A DNA stretch of 64,000 nucleotides from Sutcliffiella tianshenii (GTDB taxonomy: Bacteria; Bacillota; Bacilli; Bacillales; Bacillaceae_I): positions 1 to 64,000 of the forward strand of contig NZ_JAFBED010000001.1 in the NCBI RefSeq assembly GCF_016908565.1, read 5' to 3'. Below, one piece after another: positions 1 to 8,663 of this stretch; position 1 is the first letter of the stretch, and the number at the start of each line of letters is the position of its first letter. The notes under the pieces were generated by a model. It had not been told where the DNA came from, did not search any database, and saw only the letters and a program-made list of their open reading frames with translations. Made by a program: the position numbers and the translations under genes.

Positions 1-109
1 CAGATTTGAAGAAAAAAGTCCATGGAAGCTTCGCCAAAAAAATAATAGGGTTGAAATCATTGCCTGCAATTTTACACAATAATCAGGACTTGACTCTTTT
101 TCCATCGAT

Positions 110-240
110 AATCACATTGAAAAGTCCTTTAGACCCCTTCTATTGGCCTTTTCTACCGACAATCCCTTTGAAAAGTCCTTTAGACTCCTTCTATTGGCCC
201 TTTTTCCTCAGACAATCACCTTGAAAAGTCCTTTAACCCC
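110..240. repeat. tandem repeat, ~52-bp unit, about 2.5 copies
   Basis: Units begin at 110, 161 and 214 (51, 53 and a partial 27 bp). Each carries the core TTGAAAAGTCCTTTA followed, in the first two, by a CCTTCTATTGGCC segment. The first 311 bases hold no convincing gene: an open frame runs through the repeat on the plus strand, but its protein is only the translated repeat and it has no good ribosome binding site. Confidence 0.8.
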
Positions 241-255
241 TTCAAAAGCTTGCAT

Positions 256-302
256 AAAAAAAAGCTGCCAAAAAGTGAGTGCTAAATCACTTTCCAACAG
301 CT
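256..302 (-). terminator. rho-independent terminator after yurZ
   Basis: Read on the minus strand, AGCTG and AAAGTGA arms pair with TCACTTT and CAGCT around an 8-base loop, followed by a run of seven T. It lies 10 bases past the yurZ stop codon. Confidence 0.75.
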
Positions 303-311
303 ATCCGGTGA

Positions 312-683
312 TTAATGCTTCAAATCATTAAAATCCGAAATGCACGACTGCACCAGTGTCACGGACTGGCTCATTGCTGCTCCGCCGCCGAAAGCCGCTG
401 TCACACCGCATACTTCCAATATCTCTTGTTCTGTAGCTCCTTGATCAAGGCAACCCTTCGTGTGGTACACGATACAGTATTCGTCCTGAGAATAGACACT
501 CACACCAAGCGCTATGAGCTGCTTCTGCTTTCTGTCCAGCACACCTTCCTTGAAACAGGCTTCCGTGAATTCATTATAGTGATGTGCAAGCTCCGGCATT
601 TTTTCGGTAAAGACACCTAAACCCGCTTTATAGTCATGAAGTGCGCTTTCTGCATAGTTCTTCGGTTCATATTGTTGTTCCAT
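312..683 (-). CDS. yurZ: carboxymuconolactone decarboxylase / AhpD-fold protein YurZ
   Basis: A small (123 aa) all-helical AhpD-fold protein. Members of this family are alkylhydroperoxidase-like or decarboxylase-like; the function of YurZ itself is not known. A Cys-x3-His segment (EYCIVYH) matches the second half of the AhpD Cys-x2-Cys-x3-His active site, but the first cysteine is replaced by Asp, so a thiol-disulfide peroxidase reaction of the AhpD type is doubtful. The ATG at 683 is chosen over a TTG at 692 because GGGAG sits 9 bases before the ATG and directly abuts the TTG. The position next to metQ matches B. subtilis yurZ, where the suf operon lies on the other side. Confidence 0.8.
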   Translation of the reverse strand: MEQQYEPKNYAESALHDYKAGLGVFTEKMPELAHHYNEFTEACFKEGVLDRKQKQLIALGVSVYSQDEYCIVYHTKGCLDQGATEQEILEVCGVTAAFGGGAAMSQSVTLVQSCISDFNDLKH

Positions 684-765
684 TTGTAACAACTCCCATC
701 CTGATTTTTCACAGTGTTAGTATTTGTTCAGGAAGGAGGAATGTATTCATCGACATGACCATCCG

Positions 766-797
766 ATAAAAAAAGCGCCCGATGAAGGACGCTTTTT
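766..797 (-). terminator. terminator of the metNIQ operon
   Basis: On the minus strand AAAAAGCG pairs with CGCTTTTT around a short loop, followed by a T run, 10 bases past the metQ stop. Confidence 0.8.
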
Positions 798-806
798 CAG
801 CTACCA

Positions 807-1655
807 TCACTCCCCAGCAGGAATGACAGTGCCTTGGTATTTTTCTTCGATGAACTTTTTGATGTCTTCGGATTGAAGAACTTCCACCAATGCTTTGATC
901 TGCTCATTGTCTTTGTCTTCAGAACGGACAACTACAAGGTTCACATATGGATTGTCTTCAGGTGACTCAAGTGCAATCGCTTCTTTGGCAGGGTCGATAT
1001 CGGCACCAAGTGCATAGTTCCCGTTAATCAGAACTGCATCGCCATCACCATTCAAGTATGCTTGAGGAAGGAAAGCAGCTTCGAATTGTGTGTTGAACTG
1101 TAAATCTTTCGGGTTCTTCTCAATGTCTTCCACAGTTGCTGCTGTTTTTTCCACACCTTTTTTCAAGGTGATCAATCCTTTTTCCTGAAGCATGGAAAGA
1201 ATACGGCCGTGATCGGCAACAGAGTTACTCATCAGGATTTCCGCGCCTTTTGGAAGATCTTCCAGGCTATCATGTTTTTTGGAATAAACACCGATTGGCT
1301 CGATATGGACACCACCGGCACTTTCAAACTCATAGCCGTTATCTGCGATTTGAGATTTCAGGTATGGCTCATGTTGAAAGAAGTTGGCATCAAGATCCTT
1401 ATCTTTTAAAGCCTGGTTAGGAATTACATAGTCAGAGAATGTTTTAATTTCAAGTTCGATTCCTTTTTCCTCCAACAAAGGTGCTGCTTCTTCAAGAATT
1501 TCAGCGTGAGGTACATTTGAAGCACCTACCACCAACTTACCTTCTTTAATACCTTTACCATCGCCTGAACCGTTCCCGCCGTCCCCATTGGAACCGCAAG
1601 CAGCAAGTACTAGAACCAATAATGAAATGACTGCAAAGCTTAATAATTTTTTCAT
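807..1655 (-). CDS. metQ: methionine ABC transporter, substrate-binding lipoprotein
   Basis: Extracytoplasmic methionine receptor of the MetNIQ importer. The N-terminus has a short charged start, a hydrophobic stretch and a lipobox LAAC (Cys20), followed by a Gly/Asn/Ser-rich linker typical of a Gram-positive lipoprotein. The rest is a NlpA/MetQ-type binding domain with the signature region VGASNVPHAEILE and the FFQHEPYL motif. Length 282 aa is normal for the family. It is the last gene of metN-metI-metQ, 19 bases after metI, and is followed by a terminator. D- and L-methionine are the usual ligands; this paralog family also includes some with other ligands, but the upstream SAM riboswitch supports methionine. 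Confidence 0.95.
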   Translation of the reverse strand: MKKLLSFAVISLLVLVLAACGSNGDGGNGSGDGKGIKEGKLVVGASNVPHAEILEEAAPLLEEKGIELEIKTFSDYVIPNQALKDKDLDANFFQHEPYLKSQIADNGYEFESAGGVHIEPIGVYSKKHDSLEDLPKGAEILMSNSVADHGRILSMLQEKGLITLKKGVEKTAATVEDIEKNPKDLQFNTQFEAAFLPQAYLNGDGDAVLINGNYALGADIDPAKEAIALESPEDNPYVNLVVVRSEDKDNEQIKALVEVLQSEDIKKFIEEKYQGTVIPAGE

Positions 1656-1674
1656 CTGTAAAATCCCCGCTTTC

Positions 1675-2331
1675 TTATCGTTTGTCTAATTTAGCTGTTA
1701 TAAAGTCACCAATGAATTGGATAACAAACACAATGATTAAAATGATGATGGTACATACAAAAGTGACATCCCAGTTATTACGCTGGAATCCATCAAGGAA
1801 TGCCAGGTTCCCCAGCCCGCCGGCTCCGACAAAGCCAGCCATTGCGGTATAGCTTACAATTGCGATGGCTGTCACCGTGATCCCAGAAACAAGTGCTGGC
1901 ATCGATTCCGGCAACAAAACTTTCCATATGATCTCTGAGGTTTTCGCACCCATCGAACGGGCCGCTTCAATCACACCTTTGTCAATTTCCCTGAGGGCGA
2001 TTTCCACCATGCGTGCGTAGAAAGGGGCTGCCCCGATAATCAATGCCGGCAAAGCTGCATCCGCTCCGATAATGGTACCCAGTATCGCCCTTGTAAAAGG
2101 AATCAACAATACAATCAGGATCACGAATGGAATGGAACGGAATATATTGACGACAGCTGCTACCAATTCATTGATGAATCTGTTTTGCCATATGTTTCCC
2201 TTAGCCGTTAAAAATAATAGAAGTCCAAGAATAATACCTAAGAAAAAGGTAATCAGCACCGAGATACTACTCATATAAAGTGTTTCCATCGTTGCATCGT
2301 ACATCTTATCCCAGTTGACGCGTTCAAACAT
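1675..2331 (-). CDS. metI: methionine ABC transporter permease
   Basis: Inner-membrane subunit of the methionine importer (218 aa), called metP in B. subtilis. It has about five hydrophobic helices and the permease EAA-type loop near residues 135-155 (EAARSMGAKTSEIIWKVLLP), the contact site for the MetN ATPase. The start overlaps the end of metN by 8 bases, implying translational coupling. Expression should follow the S-box leader upstream of metN. Confidence 0.95.
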   Translation of the reverse strand: MFERVNWDKMYDATMETLYMSSISVLITFFLGIILGLLLFLTAKGNIWQNRFINELVAAVVNIFRSIPFVILIVLLIPFTRAILGTIIGADAALPALIIGAAPFYARMVEIALREIDKGVIEAARSMGAKTSEIIWKVLLPESMPALVSGITVTAIAIVSYTAMAGFVGAGGLGNLAFLDGFQRNNWDVTFVCTIIILIIVFVIQFIGDFITAKLDKR

Positions 2332-3349
2332 TCGTCATCACCTCCAACTCCACCTGCTGTTCACGGATGTATGCGAGCGCCTTATCCACTTCTGATTCTT
2401 CCCCGTCCAAGTGGACAAACAATGTGCCATATGCCCCGTTTTGGGTTTGAGAGATTTTCCCTTGCAGGATATTGACGTCTATTGCAAACTTGCGTATCAA
2501 GTTCGTGATGATCGGCTGTTCGGCAGATGCACCGACAAAAGTGAGTTGAATGACTCTGCCCTGCGGGAACTCGGCCAAGAGATGCTCTATCGTCTCCTGT
2601 GTTTCCTCAGGCTCAGTGACCTGTTTTACAAAGCGCTTTGTAATCGGTTGTTGTGGCTTACGGAAAACGTCGAGTACATTTCCTTGCTCCACGATTCTTC
2701 CTGCCTCCATGACTGCTACCCGGTGACAGATTTTCCTGATAACATGCATTTCATGCGTAATCAATACGATTGTCAGCTTTAATCTCTTATTGATATCCAC
2801 CAGCAGCTCCAAAATGGAATCTGTTGTTTGTGGATCAAGTGCCGAGGTCGCTTCATCACAAAGAAGAACCTTTGGGTTATTTGCCAACGCCCTGGCAATA
2901 CCGACTCTCTGCTTTTGACCTCCACTGAGTTGGGCTGGATAGGAATCCTCCCGTCCTTCCAGACCGACCAGCTTTACAAGCTCCGCTACCCGCTTGTTTC
3001 TCTCTTCACGATTAACGCCTGCAATCTCCAGTGGAAAGGCAATATTCTCTTTTACCGTCCTTGACCACAGCAGATTGAAATGCTGGAATATCATGCTGAT
3101 TTCCTGACGTGCCTCACGCAACTGTCTTCCTCTGACTTTTCCTAAATCACGGCCGGCAACATCCACCACACCGCTTGTTGGAGTTTCCAATCCATTCAGC
3201 ATACGGATCAATGTGCTTTTCCCTGCACCACTATAACCGATGATGCCAAAGATTTCTCCTTGATTAATCGATAAATCTATATCATCCACAGCAGTGACTT
3301 TTCCATTTCTCGTTTGAAATACTTTCTTTACACCCTGTAATGAAATCAT
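2324..3349 (-). CDS. metN: methionine ABC transporter ATP-binding protein
   Basis: Energy-coupling ATPase of the methionine importer (341 aa). Visible motifs in order are Walker A GYSGAGKST, the Q-loop, signature LSGGQKQR, Walker B VLLCDEATSALD and the H-loop ITHE. The last ~75 residues form the NIL/ACT-like regulatory domain found in MetN proteins, which binds methionine to inhibit transport. It is the first gene of the operon and lies directly behind a SAM-I riboswitch with its own terminator, so transcription should fall when S-adenosylmethionine is high. Confidence 0.96.
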   Translation of the reverse strand: MISLQGVKKVFQTRNGKVTAVDDIDLSINQGEIFGIIGYSGAGKSTLIRMLNGLETPTSGVVDVAGRDLGKVRGRQLREARQEISMIFQHFNLLWSRTVKENIAFPLEIAGVNREERNKRVAELVKLVGLEGREDSYPAQLSGGQKQRVGIARALANNPKVLLCDEATSALDPQTTDSILELLVDINKRLKLTIVLITHEMHVIRKICHRVAVMEAGRIVEQGNVLDVFRKPQQPITKRFVKQVTEPEETQETIEHLLAEFPQGRVIQLTFVGASAEQPIITNLIRKFAIDVNILQGKISQTQNGAYGTLFVHLDGEESEVDKALAYIREQQVELEVMTNV

Positions 3350-3404
3350 ACGAACACCTTCCTTCTAGCCTGCTTCTCTTAGCTTACCCACACCTGTCAA
3401 TAGA

Positions 3405-3444
3405 AAACAAAAAATCCTTTCCGCAGCAATGAGCAGAAAGGATT
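3405..3444 (-). terminator. S-box expression-platform terminator
   Basis: On the minus strand AATCCTTTC pairs with GGAAAGGATT across a loop of about 15 bases, followed by TTTTTTG. It sits just after the SAM aptamer and before metN, so it is the regulated terminator. Confidence 0.85.
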
Positions 3445-3455
3445 AAATATTAAAA

Positions 3456-3580
3456 GAGTCCTTTCTCTCATCTATCAAAGCACATAATGCTTTGTGTGAA
3501 TTGGCACCATTTCAACAATTCCTTGTTGACGGTTGCCGGGTTTCATCGGGCACGTCCCTCCACCTCTCTCGATAAGAGAT
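3456..3580 (-). promoter_or_regulatory. SAM-I riboswitch (S-box) aptamer
   Basis: The minus strand carries the conserved S-box blocks in order: CTCTTATCGAGAGAGGTGGA, then GGGACGTGCCCGATGAAACC, CGGCAACC, AAATGGTGCCAATTC and GATGAGAG closing the P1 helix. These match the known core of the SAM-I aptamer. An anti-terminator/terminator switch follows at 3405-3444. It controls metN-metI-metQ: SAM binding would favour the terminator. Confidence 0.95.
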
Positions 3581-3637
3581 TACAATATTTAGTTAAGTAT
3601 TTGGGTAAATCAGATTATTTTTTAAGTAACGAGTGTT

Positions 3638-3666
3638 ATCGTATCACGGTGATATTGGTCTGTCAA
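3638..3666 (-). promoter_or_regulatory. SigA-type promoter for the met operon
   Basis: On the minus strand a -35 TTGACA (3661-3666) is followed after 17 bases by a -10 TACGAT (3638-3643). Transcription would begin near 3631, about 50 bases before the aptamer. A weaker alternative (TTTACC-16-TATTGT) lies closer to the aptamer. Confidence 0.6.
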
Positions 3667-3675
3667 ACAAAAAAA

Positions 3676-4560
3676 TCATAAAATATGCAAAGCTTCTTTT
3701 TCCACCGTAAGTGCAATTGGATTATGTGCTACAATCTCCCCATCACACTGGATCACCAAATCTTTTTCAGGAGTTATAAAAATGTCTTTCCCTTTTAGCA
3801 TCGTGACATTTTTATGAGTGATATGACTGCCTGAAAATGCACGAGGAAAGACCATCAACAGTTCCCATCTATTTACCCCATGCAGGATACAGATGTCCAA
3901 TAAGCCATCATCAGCTATAGCATCCGGGCAAATTTTGATGCCCCCTCCATAAAAGGGAAGATTGGCAACGGATATCATCCACACTTCCGAAAAACGATGG
4001 ATCCTTTCATCGATTTTTATTGTCAAAGTGGTAGGTTGATATGTAATAAGAACTTTTATCAGGCTATATATGTAAGATAAACTCCCCAAACTCATTTTAT
4101 TAAGGAGCTTCTTCATCTTGGATTCATTTGTCACCTTGGCAACCTTCCCATCAAACCCTATCCCGGCAATGGTGATGAAATATTCCTGCCCGACCTTTCC
4201 AAGATCCATCGTTTTAACCTTTCCTGTAAGGATTCTATTTAAGGCTCCTTCATGATCCTTTGGTATTTGCAGACTTCTGGCAAAATCATTTCCTGAGCCT
4301 GCAGGGATGATCCCCAAAGGGACATTTTTATAGGCAAGCGCATTTGCCACCCCATGGATCGTCCCATCCCCCCCGATTACGACCACGGCTGTACATTCCA
4401 AACCAATTTTGCTTTCGACAAGCTTTCTGTCATTCTCGGTGCCATCTGTAAACAAAACCTGATATTCAACCCCTTTGGCTTTCAGGAGCTTTTGAACCTT
4501 ACTCCAGACATTAGCGCCTTTTCCATTCCCCGAGGTCTTGTTTACGATAAAATAATACAT
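3676..4560 (-). CDS. diacylglycerol kinase family lipid kinase
   Basis: A 294-aa cytoplasmic or membrane-associated lipid kinase of the DagK/YegS/BmrU family, expected to phosphorylate diacylglycerol or a related lipid with ATP. The nucleotide-binding GGDGT motif is at residues 63-67, followed by the IPAGSGNDFARSL motif that is conserved in the family. The C-terminal half is the beta-sandwich substrate domain. The start is set by GGAG 9 bases upstream. The gene stands between yusD and the met operon; this insertion is not part of the B. subtilis order. Which of the paralogs (DgkB, YtlR, BmrU) it corresponds to cannot be decided here. Confidence 0.85.
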   Translation of the reverse strand: MYYFIVNKTSGNGKGANVWSKVQKLLKAKGVEYQVLFTDGTENDRKLVESKIGLECTAVVVIGGDGTIHGVANALAYKNVPLGIIPAGSGNDFARSLQIPKDHEGALNRILTGKVKTMDLGKVGQEYFITIAGIGFDGKVAKVTNESKMKKLLNKMSLGSLSYIYSLIKVLITYQPTTLTIKIDERIHRFSEVWMISVANLPFYGGGIKICPDAIADDGLLDICILHGVNRWELLMVFPRAFSGSHITHKNVTMLKGKDIFITPEKDLVIQCDGEIVAHNPIALTVEKEALHIL

Positions 4561-4659
4561 AGGTTACCACTCCGCTCTGCTTCTCTTTATCTGTAAACTA
4601 CTATTTCGCTAGTATGAAAGCATTATCCTTTTTTTCGGACAGATGAGTGGGACCTACCG

Positions 4660-4980
4660 TTAAGTGGCGGATTCCTTAGTTAGATTCAGAAGAGAATCCA
4701 AAAGCAGAAATTGGCGGAAACTTCCCCGGAAAACTAACTTTTCATCGGTAAGCTTACCAGCCCCGCTAAAGAGTTGACATAGGATTTCTGATGGACCTTC
4801 GACTTTTATATCCAAGGAATCATACTTGTCAATCAACTCTATCCTGCCTTTGCTTATGATGAATGCCGAACGCTCATTTTCTGAAATCATACAGCAGGTA
4901 AGTGAATAAGTAGGCAAAATTTCAAGAATATGAGTTTTCGTTCTTACTCTATCTAGAAATGGTTCTAACATGCTCCTCAT
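4660..4980 (-). CDS. yusD: YusD-like SCP2/lipid-carrier-type small protein
   Basis: A 106-aa protein with no membrane segment. Its position next to the metN side of the cluster and its overall make-up fit B. subtilis YusD, described as a putative sterol-carrier-type (SCP2) lipid carrier. The middle part (residues ~40-95) shows the SCP2-like pattern of a short acidic strand (IELIDKYDSLDIKVEGPSEI) followed by a hydrophobic helix. The start ATG has GGGGGAG 5 bases upstream; a second ATG at codon 4 is possible. No catalytic residues can be named, and the assignment leans on synteny. Confidence 0.6.
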   Translation of the reverse strand: MRSMLEPFLDRVRTKTHILEILPTYSLTCCMISENERSAFIISKGRIELIDKYDSLDIKVEGPSEILCQLFSGAGKLTDEKLVFRGSFRQFLLLDSLLNLTKESAT

Positions 4981-5103
4981 TGTTTCTCCCCCTTTTCATA
5001 CTAGAGATATTCATGAATAGAAGGGGGGAATCCTGCAATCTTTTTCCAACAAATATCGCACGAATCCACTTTGAGGGTTTCATTTCCCAAGAAATATGTC
5101 AGT

Positions 5104-6375
5104 CTATGATGTCTTAAGTCTGGCTTTTTGATAGGATGCCGTCGATTTTCCTCTGAATGCCAAATAAAAGTAAGTGGAACTTGTCAGATATAGGACAGCA
5201 GTAATGCTGAACACGATTGCGTAGCCCCAATATTCCCCGTACATCAATACAATGGTCATCGATACCGGTCCCATACTTGCCCAACCCAGCGAAAACACCA
5301 TCTGGCTTATTGAATTCGCAAACCCCTTCAGCCTGTCATCCACTTTTTCCATCATCATGGAGGAAATGATCGGGTTGGCCGCGTTCATCAGTGCCTGACG
5401 GAATAGGAATCCGAGTGCGGCAAGCCAGAAGCTATGTGTAAATGCAGTGATCATCATAAACGGCAGGGATAAAAGCTGAAGAATAACGACTGCACGTATA
5501 TCCCCTACCCGTCTCACCAAAGCCGGCCCGATGATCATCGCTACTGCGGTCACCGCCTGACCCAATGACAGTACTAGCCCGATGGATGAATTGGAGGTAT
5601 CAAAACGATCTGCAAAGTATAAGTTGAGATATGGTATGACAAGCCCCGAACCAAATCCAATGAGAACCTGTGCTGCGGCAAACATGATGATCAACTTTAA
5701 TTGGCCTTTTGGCATCGAGGTGAAAAGGCCTTTTAAGGAAAAGCTTGCTTTCTCCACTTTCCTTGGAGTTTCAGTTGTTTTTAAGAGCGGGAATATCCCG
5801 ATGAAGAAAATGATGCTTCCTATCAATAATGTGAGCCTGACGCTCCATACAGGACTTAATCCGAAAAGGTGCAGGAACGAGTCTGTCAGCGTTCCTCCCA
5901 AGAGGTTGCCGACTACATTCGCCCCCATCATCACTGCAAAATGGTAGCTGAACAATTTGACCCTCTCGGACTTGGTGGAGATCTCTGCTAGCCACGGAAC
6001 CCCTGTCACCTGGATGAACGCCATCGCAATCCCTGAAATGAAGGAGCTGATCAGAAGGAGTGACTGCAGTTCAAATATGCTTCGAAAAAGCATGAAGATG
6101 CCTGTGAACAGCACTCCATATATCATCATTCTCCGCCTGCCTAGCTTATCGCTCAAAATCCCGGCCGGAATGAGGACAATGGCCGCCGCCAGGGAAGCCA
6201 TCGCAATCATGCTTCCATTGACTGTCTCGCTGTACCCCAGCTCCCTGATGTAGAAATTATAAACGATCATGAAAATCCCAAGCCCTATCTGGGTCAGGAT
6301 ATTTACCATAAACAACAATTGGATATTACGGTTATATTGTTTAAATGACTGAAGCCATCGTAAGTTTTTCATCAT
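5104..6375 (-). CDS. major facilitator superfamily transporter
   Basis: A 423-aa polytopic membrane protein with about 12 hydrophobic segments. The MFS loop 2-3 motif is visible as GILSDKLGRRRMM near residue 75-87, and the equivalent in the second half as GPALVRRVGD. A drug/metabolite exporter of the DHA type is the likeliest class; the substrate cannot be read from the sequence. RBS AAGGGG sits just before the ATG. It appears to be transcribed alone, with no partner regulator nearby. Confidence 0.85.
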   Translation of the reverse strand: MMKNLRWLQSFKQYNRNIQLLFMVNILTQIGLGIFMIVYNFYIRELGYSETVNGSMIAMASLAAAIVLIPAGILSDKLGRRRMMIYGVLFTGIFMLFRSIFELQSLLLISSFISGIAMAFIQVTGVPWLAEISTKSERVKLFSYHFAVMMGANVVGNLLGGTLTDSFLHLFGLSPVWSVRLTLLIGSIIFFIGIFPLLKTTETPRKVEKASFSLKGLFTSMPKGQLKLIIMFAAAQVLIGFGSGLVIPYLNLYFADRFDTSNSSIGLVLSLGQAVTAVAMIIGPALVRRVGDIRAVVILQLLSLPFMMITAFTHSFWLAALGFLFRQALMNAANPIISSMMMEKVDDRLKGFANSISQMVFSLGWASMGPVSMTIVLMYGEYWGYAIVFSITAVLYLTSSTYFYLAFRGKSTASYQKARLKTS

Positions 6376-6481
6376 GTTCCCCTTGTTTCATTATTTCGTA
6401 TCCCTAAATAAATTTACTCCTTTTTCTGAAAAATGGCAAGAGAAAAATTACTTGATTCACCTCGTTTATTTCGTCCAAAAT

Positions 6482-6510
6482 AAAAAAAGACAGGAACATT
6501 TATCTGTCCT
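6482..6510 (-). terminator. terminator after the RibD-C/DHFR-like gene
   Basis: On the minus strand AGGACAG pairs with CTGTCTT (one G-U) around a 10-base loop and is followed by a run of T. It is 14 bases past the stop codon. Confidence 0.6.
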
Positions 6511-6523
6511 GCCTGCAACCTTT

Positions 6524-7057
6524 TTATCTGATTGTCTCATAATGCATTTCTGCAAATTGCTTATAGCGTCTTACATCCAGTAGTTTTAACCTGTTTTCAT
6601 GATCACCTGGCATGAATAAGGGAATACCGCGACCAATGATGGATGGGGCAATTTGAATGATGAATTCATCCACCATTTTTTCTTTAAGAATCGGGTCCAG
6701 CACCTCTCCGCCACCGACTAACCATATTCTCTTACCCTCTTGACTCTTCAGTGTTCGGGTGAATCCTACCACATCTTCGTTGATGAAAGTAACATTCTCA
6801 TTGGATCCGTTCATCGTCCGGGAAAATACATAACATTCCTTCCCGGAATACGGAAACTCGTCCGGTGATAGAATCTGGATTTGTTCATACGTTTTACGCC
6901 CCATCACGATGATATCTATGCTGTCGTAGAATTCCTGATATCCCGTGCTCTCCTCCCCTTCCGTTCCAATCAGCCAATCCAATGAATGATCCTCACGTGC
7001 AAGATATCCATCGACACTGATGGCTCCATAAAAAAAGATTTTGCTTTGGTTGCTCAT
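6524..7057 (-). CDS. dihydrofolate reductase family protein (RibD C-terminal type)
   Basis: A 177-aa NAD(P)H-dependent reductase-like protein related to the C-terminal domain of RibD and to B. subtilis YyaP/YwjB. Diagnostic pieces are the N-terminal strand and loop (FFYGAISVDGYLAREDHSLDWL), the MGRKTYEQI helix and the KRIWLVGGGEVLDPIL nucleotide-binding glycine motif. Real DHFR (DfrA) differs, so antifolate-target activity should not be assumed. RBS AAGGAGG lies 7 bases before the ATG. It is a single gene with its own terminator. Confidence 0.85.
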   Translation of the reverse strand: MSNQSKIFFYGAISVDGYLAREDHSLDWLIGTEGEESTGYQEFYDSIDIIVMGRKTYEQIQILSPDEFPYSGKECYVFSRTMNGSNENVTFINEDVVGFTRTLKSQEGKRIWLVGGGEVLDPILKEKMVDEFIIQIAPSIIGRGIPLFMPGDHENRLKLLDVRRYKQFAEMHYETIR

Positions 7058-7097
7058 TTATTAATCCTCCTTGAATGCATAGAACTCTGGAAAAAAT

Positions 7098-7679
7098 TCA
7101 CACCCTTAAAATTCCACGAAAACCCCTCGCACCATAATAGGAGTCTGCCCCGTTATGATAGACGAAAACGTGACCGAAGCGATAATCGCAAAAAAGCGCA
7201 CCGCCTAGCTTCCTGATATCAGCTGGTGTCTGTACCCAGCTCGAAGTTTTCATATCGAAATTCCCTAGTTTCTGCAACGCCCGATATTCATCTTCCGTCA
7301 AAAGTTCGATGCCCATTGATGTTGCCATGTCCATAGCGCTATTTTCAGGTTTATGTTTTTTCCTTGCCTCCAATGCTTCCCTGTCATAACAAACACTTCG
7401 GCGTCCTTTAGGACTTTCAGCTGAACAATCACAAAAAATGTATGCATCCGCTTCTTGATCATAGCCCACAACATCCGGTTCGCCGCCTGTCCTTTCCATT
7501 TCATTGAGGGACCACAGTTTTTCACTATTGGCATTCAGCTTGGCATGGACCTTTTCCCATTCAAGTCCTTCATGGCGATCCATGTTTTTATCGAACCTTG
7601 CTTTTAATACTGTTAGTAATTCCTCAGTTTGTTCTTGTGACAGTTCTTTTTTAGCTTTGAGTTCACCTGTCTTGGTCAA
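7098..7679 (-). CDS. DUF4256 family protein
   Basis: A 193-aa soluble protein of unknown function matching the DUF4256 family. The recognisable blocks are a Glu-rich N-terminus (SQEQTEELLTVLKARF), the central DAYIFCDCSAESPKGRRSVCYDREALE and the C-terminal GGALFCDYRFGHVFVYHNGA segment. Conserved Cys (in FCDCSAE and VCYD) and His residues suggest metal binding, but this is only inference. The start is a TTG with a strong GGGGAGG 7 bases upstream; the first internal ATG is far into the conserved region, so TTG is preferred. Confidence 0.8.
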   Translation of the reverse strand: MTKTGELKAKKELSQEQTEELLTVLKARFDKNMDRHEGLEWEKVHAKLNANSEKLWSLNEMERTGGEPDVVGYDQEADAYIFCDCSAESPKGRRSVCYDREALEARKKHKPENSAMDMATSMGIELLTEDEYRALQKLGNFDMKTSSWVQTPADIRKLGGALFCDYRFGHVFVYHNGADSYYGARGFRGILRV

Positions 7680-7784
7680 TTTACTTCCTCCCCTTACTTG
7701 ATTGATTGTAAAACTAACTATTTGTTCTATTTCTGCATTTTATCCCAGAAACCTTCTTCAATCGATCATTCTTCCCTAAGCATG

Positions 7785-7811
7785 TAAAAAGCACTGCAAA
7801 ATGCAGTGCTT
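7785..7811 (-). terminator. terminator after yusE
   Basis: A perfect 9-bp stem AGCACTGCA / TGCAGTGCT with a 3-base loop, followed on the minus strand by TTTTT, 12 bases past the yusE stop. Confidence 0.9.
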
Positions 7812-7822
7812 GGGCATTTCTA

Positions 7823-8137
7823 TTATACCTCTTTATATTTTTGAAATAACAAGAAGAGATGCTCGACCGAGTGGAAAGCGTATAATTTTTCTTGTATGAC
7901 CCCGTTCCTGAAAATCATCAGGCAGGGGACACTTTCTATTTCCCACTGGATTGCAAGCTCCCGGATGTAATTGACGTCTAGCATACCATAATGAAAGTCA
8001 GGGAAAAGCTCTTTTGTCACCTCAAGCATCCGCTTTGCCACTTGGCATGTTCCGCACATGGGAGTGTAGAAGTATACCACTGAAACTTGGTCTTTCTCCA
8101 TCTCATCTATTAGCTGTTCTCTTGTCCAATCCTTCAT
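7823..8137 (-). CDS. yusE: thioredoxin family protein YusE
   Basis: A 104-aa cytoplasmic thioredoxin-fold protein. The redox motif C28-G-T-C31 sits after the VVYFYTPM strand, and the cis-proline region is SVPCLMIF, with an extra Cys just before it. The CGTC motif differs from classical CGPC thioredoxin, so the potential and partner may differ. Gene order yusF-yusE and length match B. subtilis yusE. RBS GAGGATGAGGAA precedes the ATG. It ends the yusF-yusE pair, with a strong terminator. Confidence 0.9.
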   Translation of the reverse strand: MKDWTREQLIDEMEKDQVSVVYFYTPMCGTCQVAKRMLEVTKELFPDFHYGMLDVNYIRELAIQWEIESVPCLMIFRNGVIQEKLYAFHSVEHLFLLFQKYKEV

Positions 8138-8164
8138 TTCCTCATCCTCAATGCATATTGCTTA

Positions 8165-8512
8165 TTATAAATAGTGTGTATGAATATCGATATTTGCACT
8201 TAGAAGGACAGTCGCAATATGCTGATACGGCGCACTTGCCACTTCCCGATACATCCTATCGATATAGAGATGCTCCGCTTCCGGGAATTCCCGCTTGAAA
8301 AGCCTCCGGAGTTTGTCGCCGGAATCGTCGGAGTCCACCAATATATACACTTCCTTGTCATATAGGTCTTCCATCAGTTCGTCTAAACGCGTCACACTTA
8401 TTGTGCCATTCGTACATATGATATGAACGGGTTCGTTGATAATCTGCTGAATCCTCTTTTTATCCGATTTCCCCTCGACAATGATGATTTTATCGACATC
8501 GATCAATTCCAT
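8165..8512 (-). CDS. yusF: toprim domain protein YusF
   Basis: A 115-aa single toprim domain, a Mg-dependent catalytic fold shared with primases, topoisomerases and the RNase M5 type of nuclease. The conserved glutamate is in IIIVEGKSDKKRI and the DxD pair in ILVDSDDSGDKLRR. YusF has no established biochemical role; a nuclease acting on RNA, as for RNase M5, is a reasonable guess. A GTG at 8521 and an ATG at 8518 extend the frame, but the AGGTGA at 8517-8522 overlaps these and is best placed for the ATG at 8512. Confidence 0.85.
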   Translation of the reverse strand: MELIDVDKIIIVEGKSDKKRIQQIINEPVHIICTNGTISVTRLDELMEDLYDKEVYILVDSDDSGDKLRRLFKREFPEAEHLYIDRMYREVASAPYQHIATVLLSANIDIHTHYL

Positions 8513-8620
8513 ACCCATCACCTGTTCTTAAAAGTGTATAAAGCAGCCATTCTTTATACTATTCATATTCTCCTTACTATGAATGTTCCCCTTTTTATTG
8601 AATATAAGTGCAGTTAATAG

Positions 8621-8656
8621 AAAAAAGGGGCGGAACTTATTAAGGTCCCAACCCCA
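8621..8656 (-). terminator. terminator after yusG
   Basis: On the minus strand GGGG and GGGA arms pair with TTCC and CCCC around an ~8-base loop, followed by TTTTTT. It is just past the yusG stop codon. Confidence 0.7.
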
Positions 8657-8663
8657 CCGATGG

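Noticed and set aside
6-224. 72-aa open frame over the first tandem repeat
   Set aside because: It is a translated repeat with no convincing RBS and no known protein pattern.
3487-3681. 64-aa plus-strand open frame
   Set aside because: It lies antisense over the SAM riboswitch, whose sequence blocks are clear.
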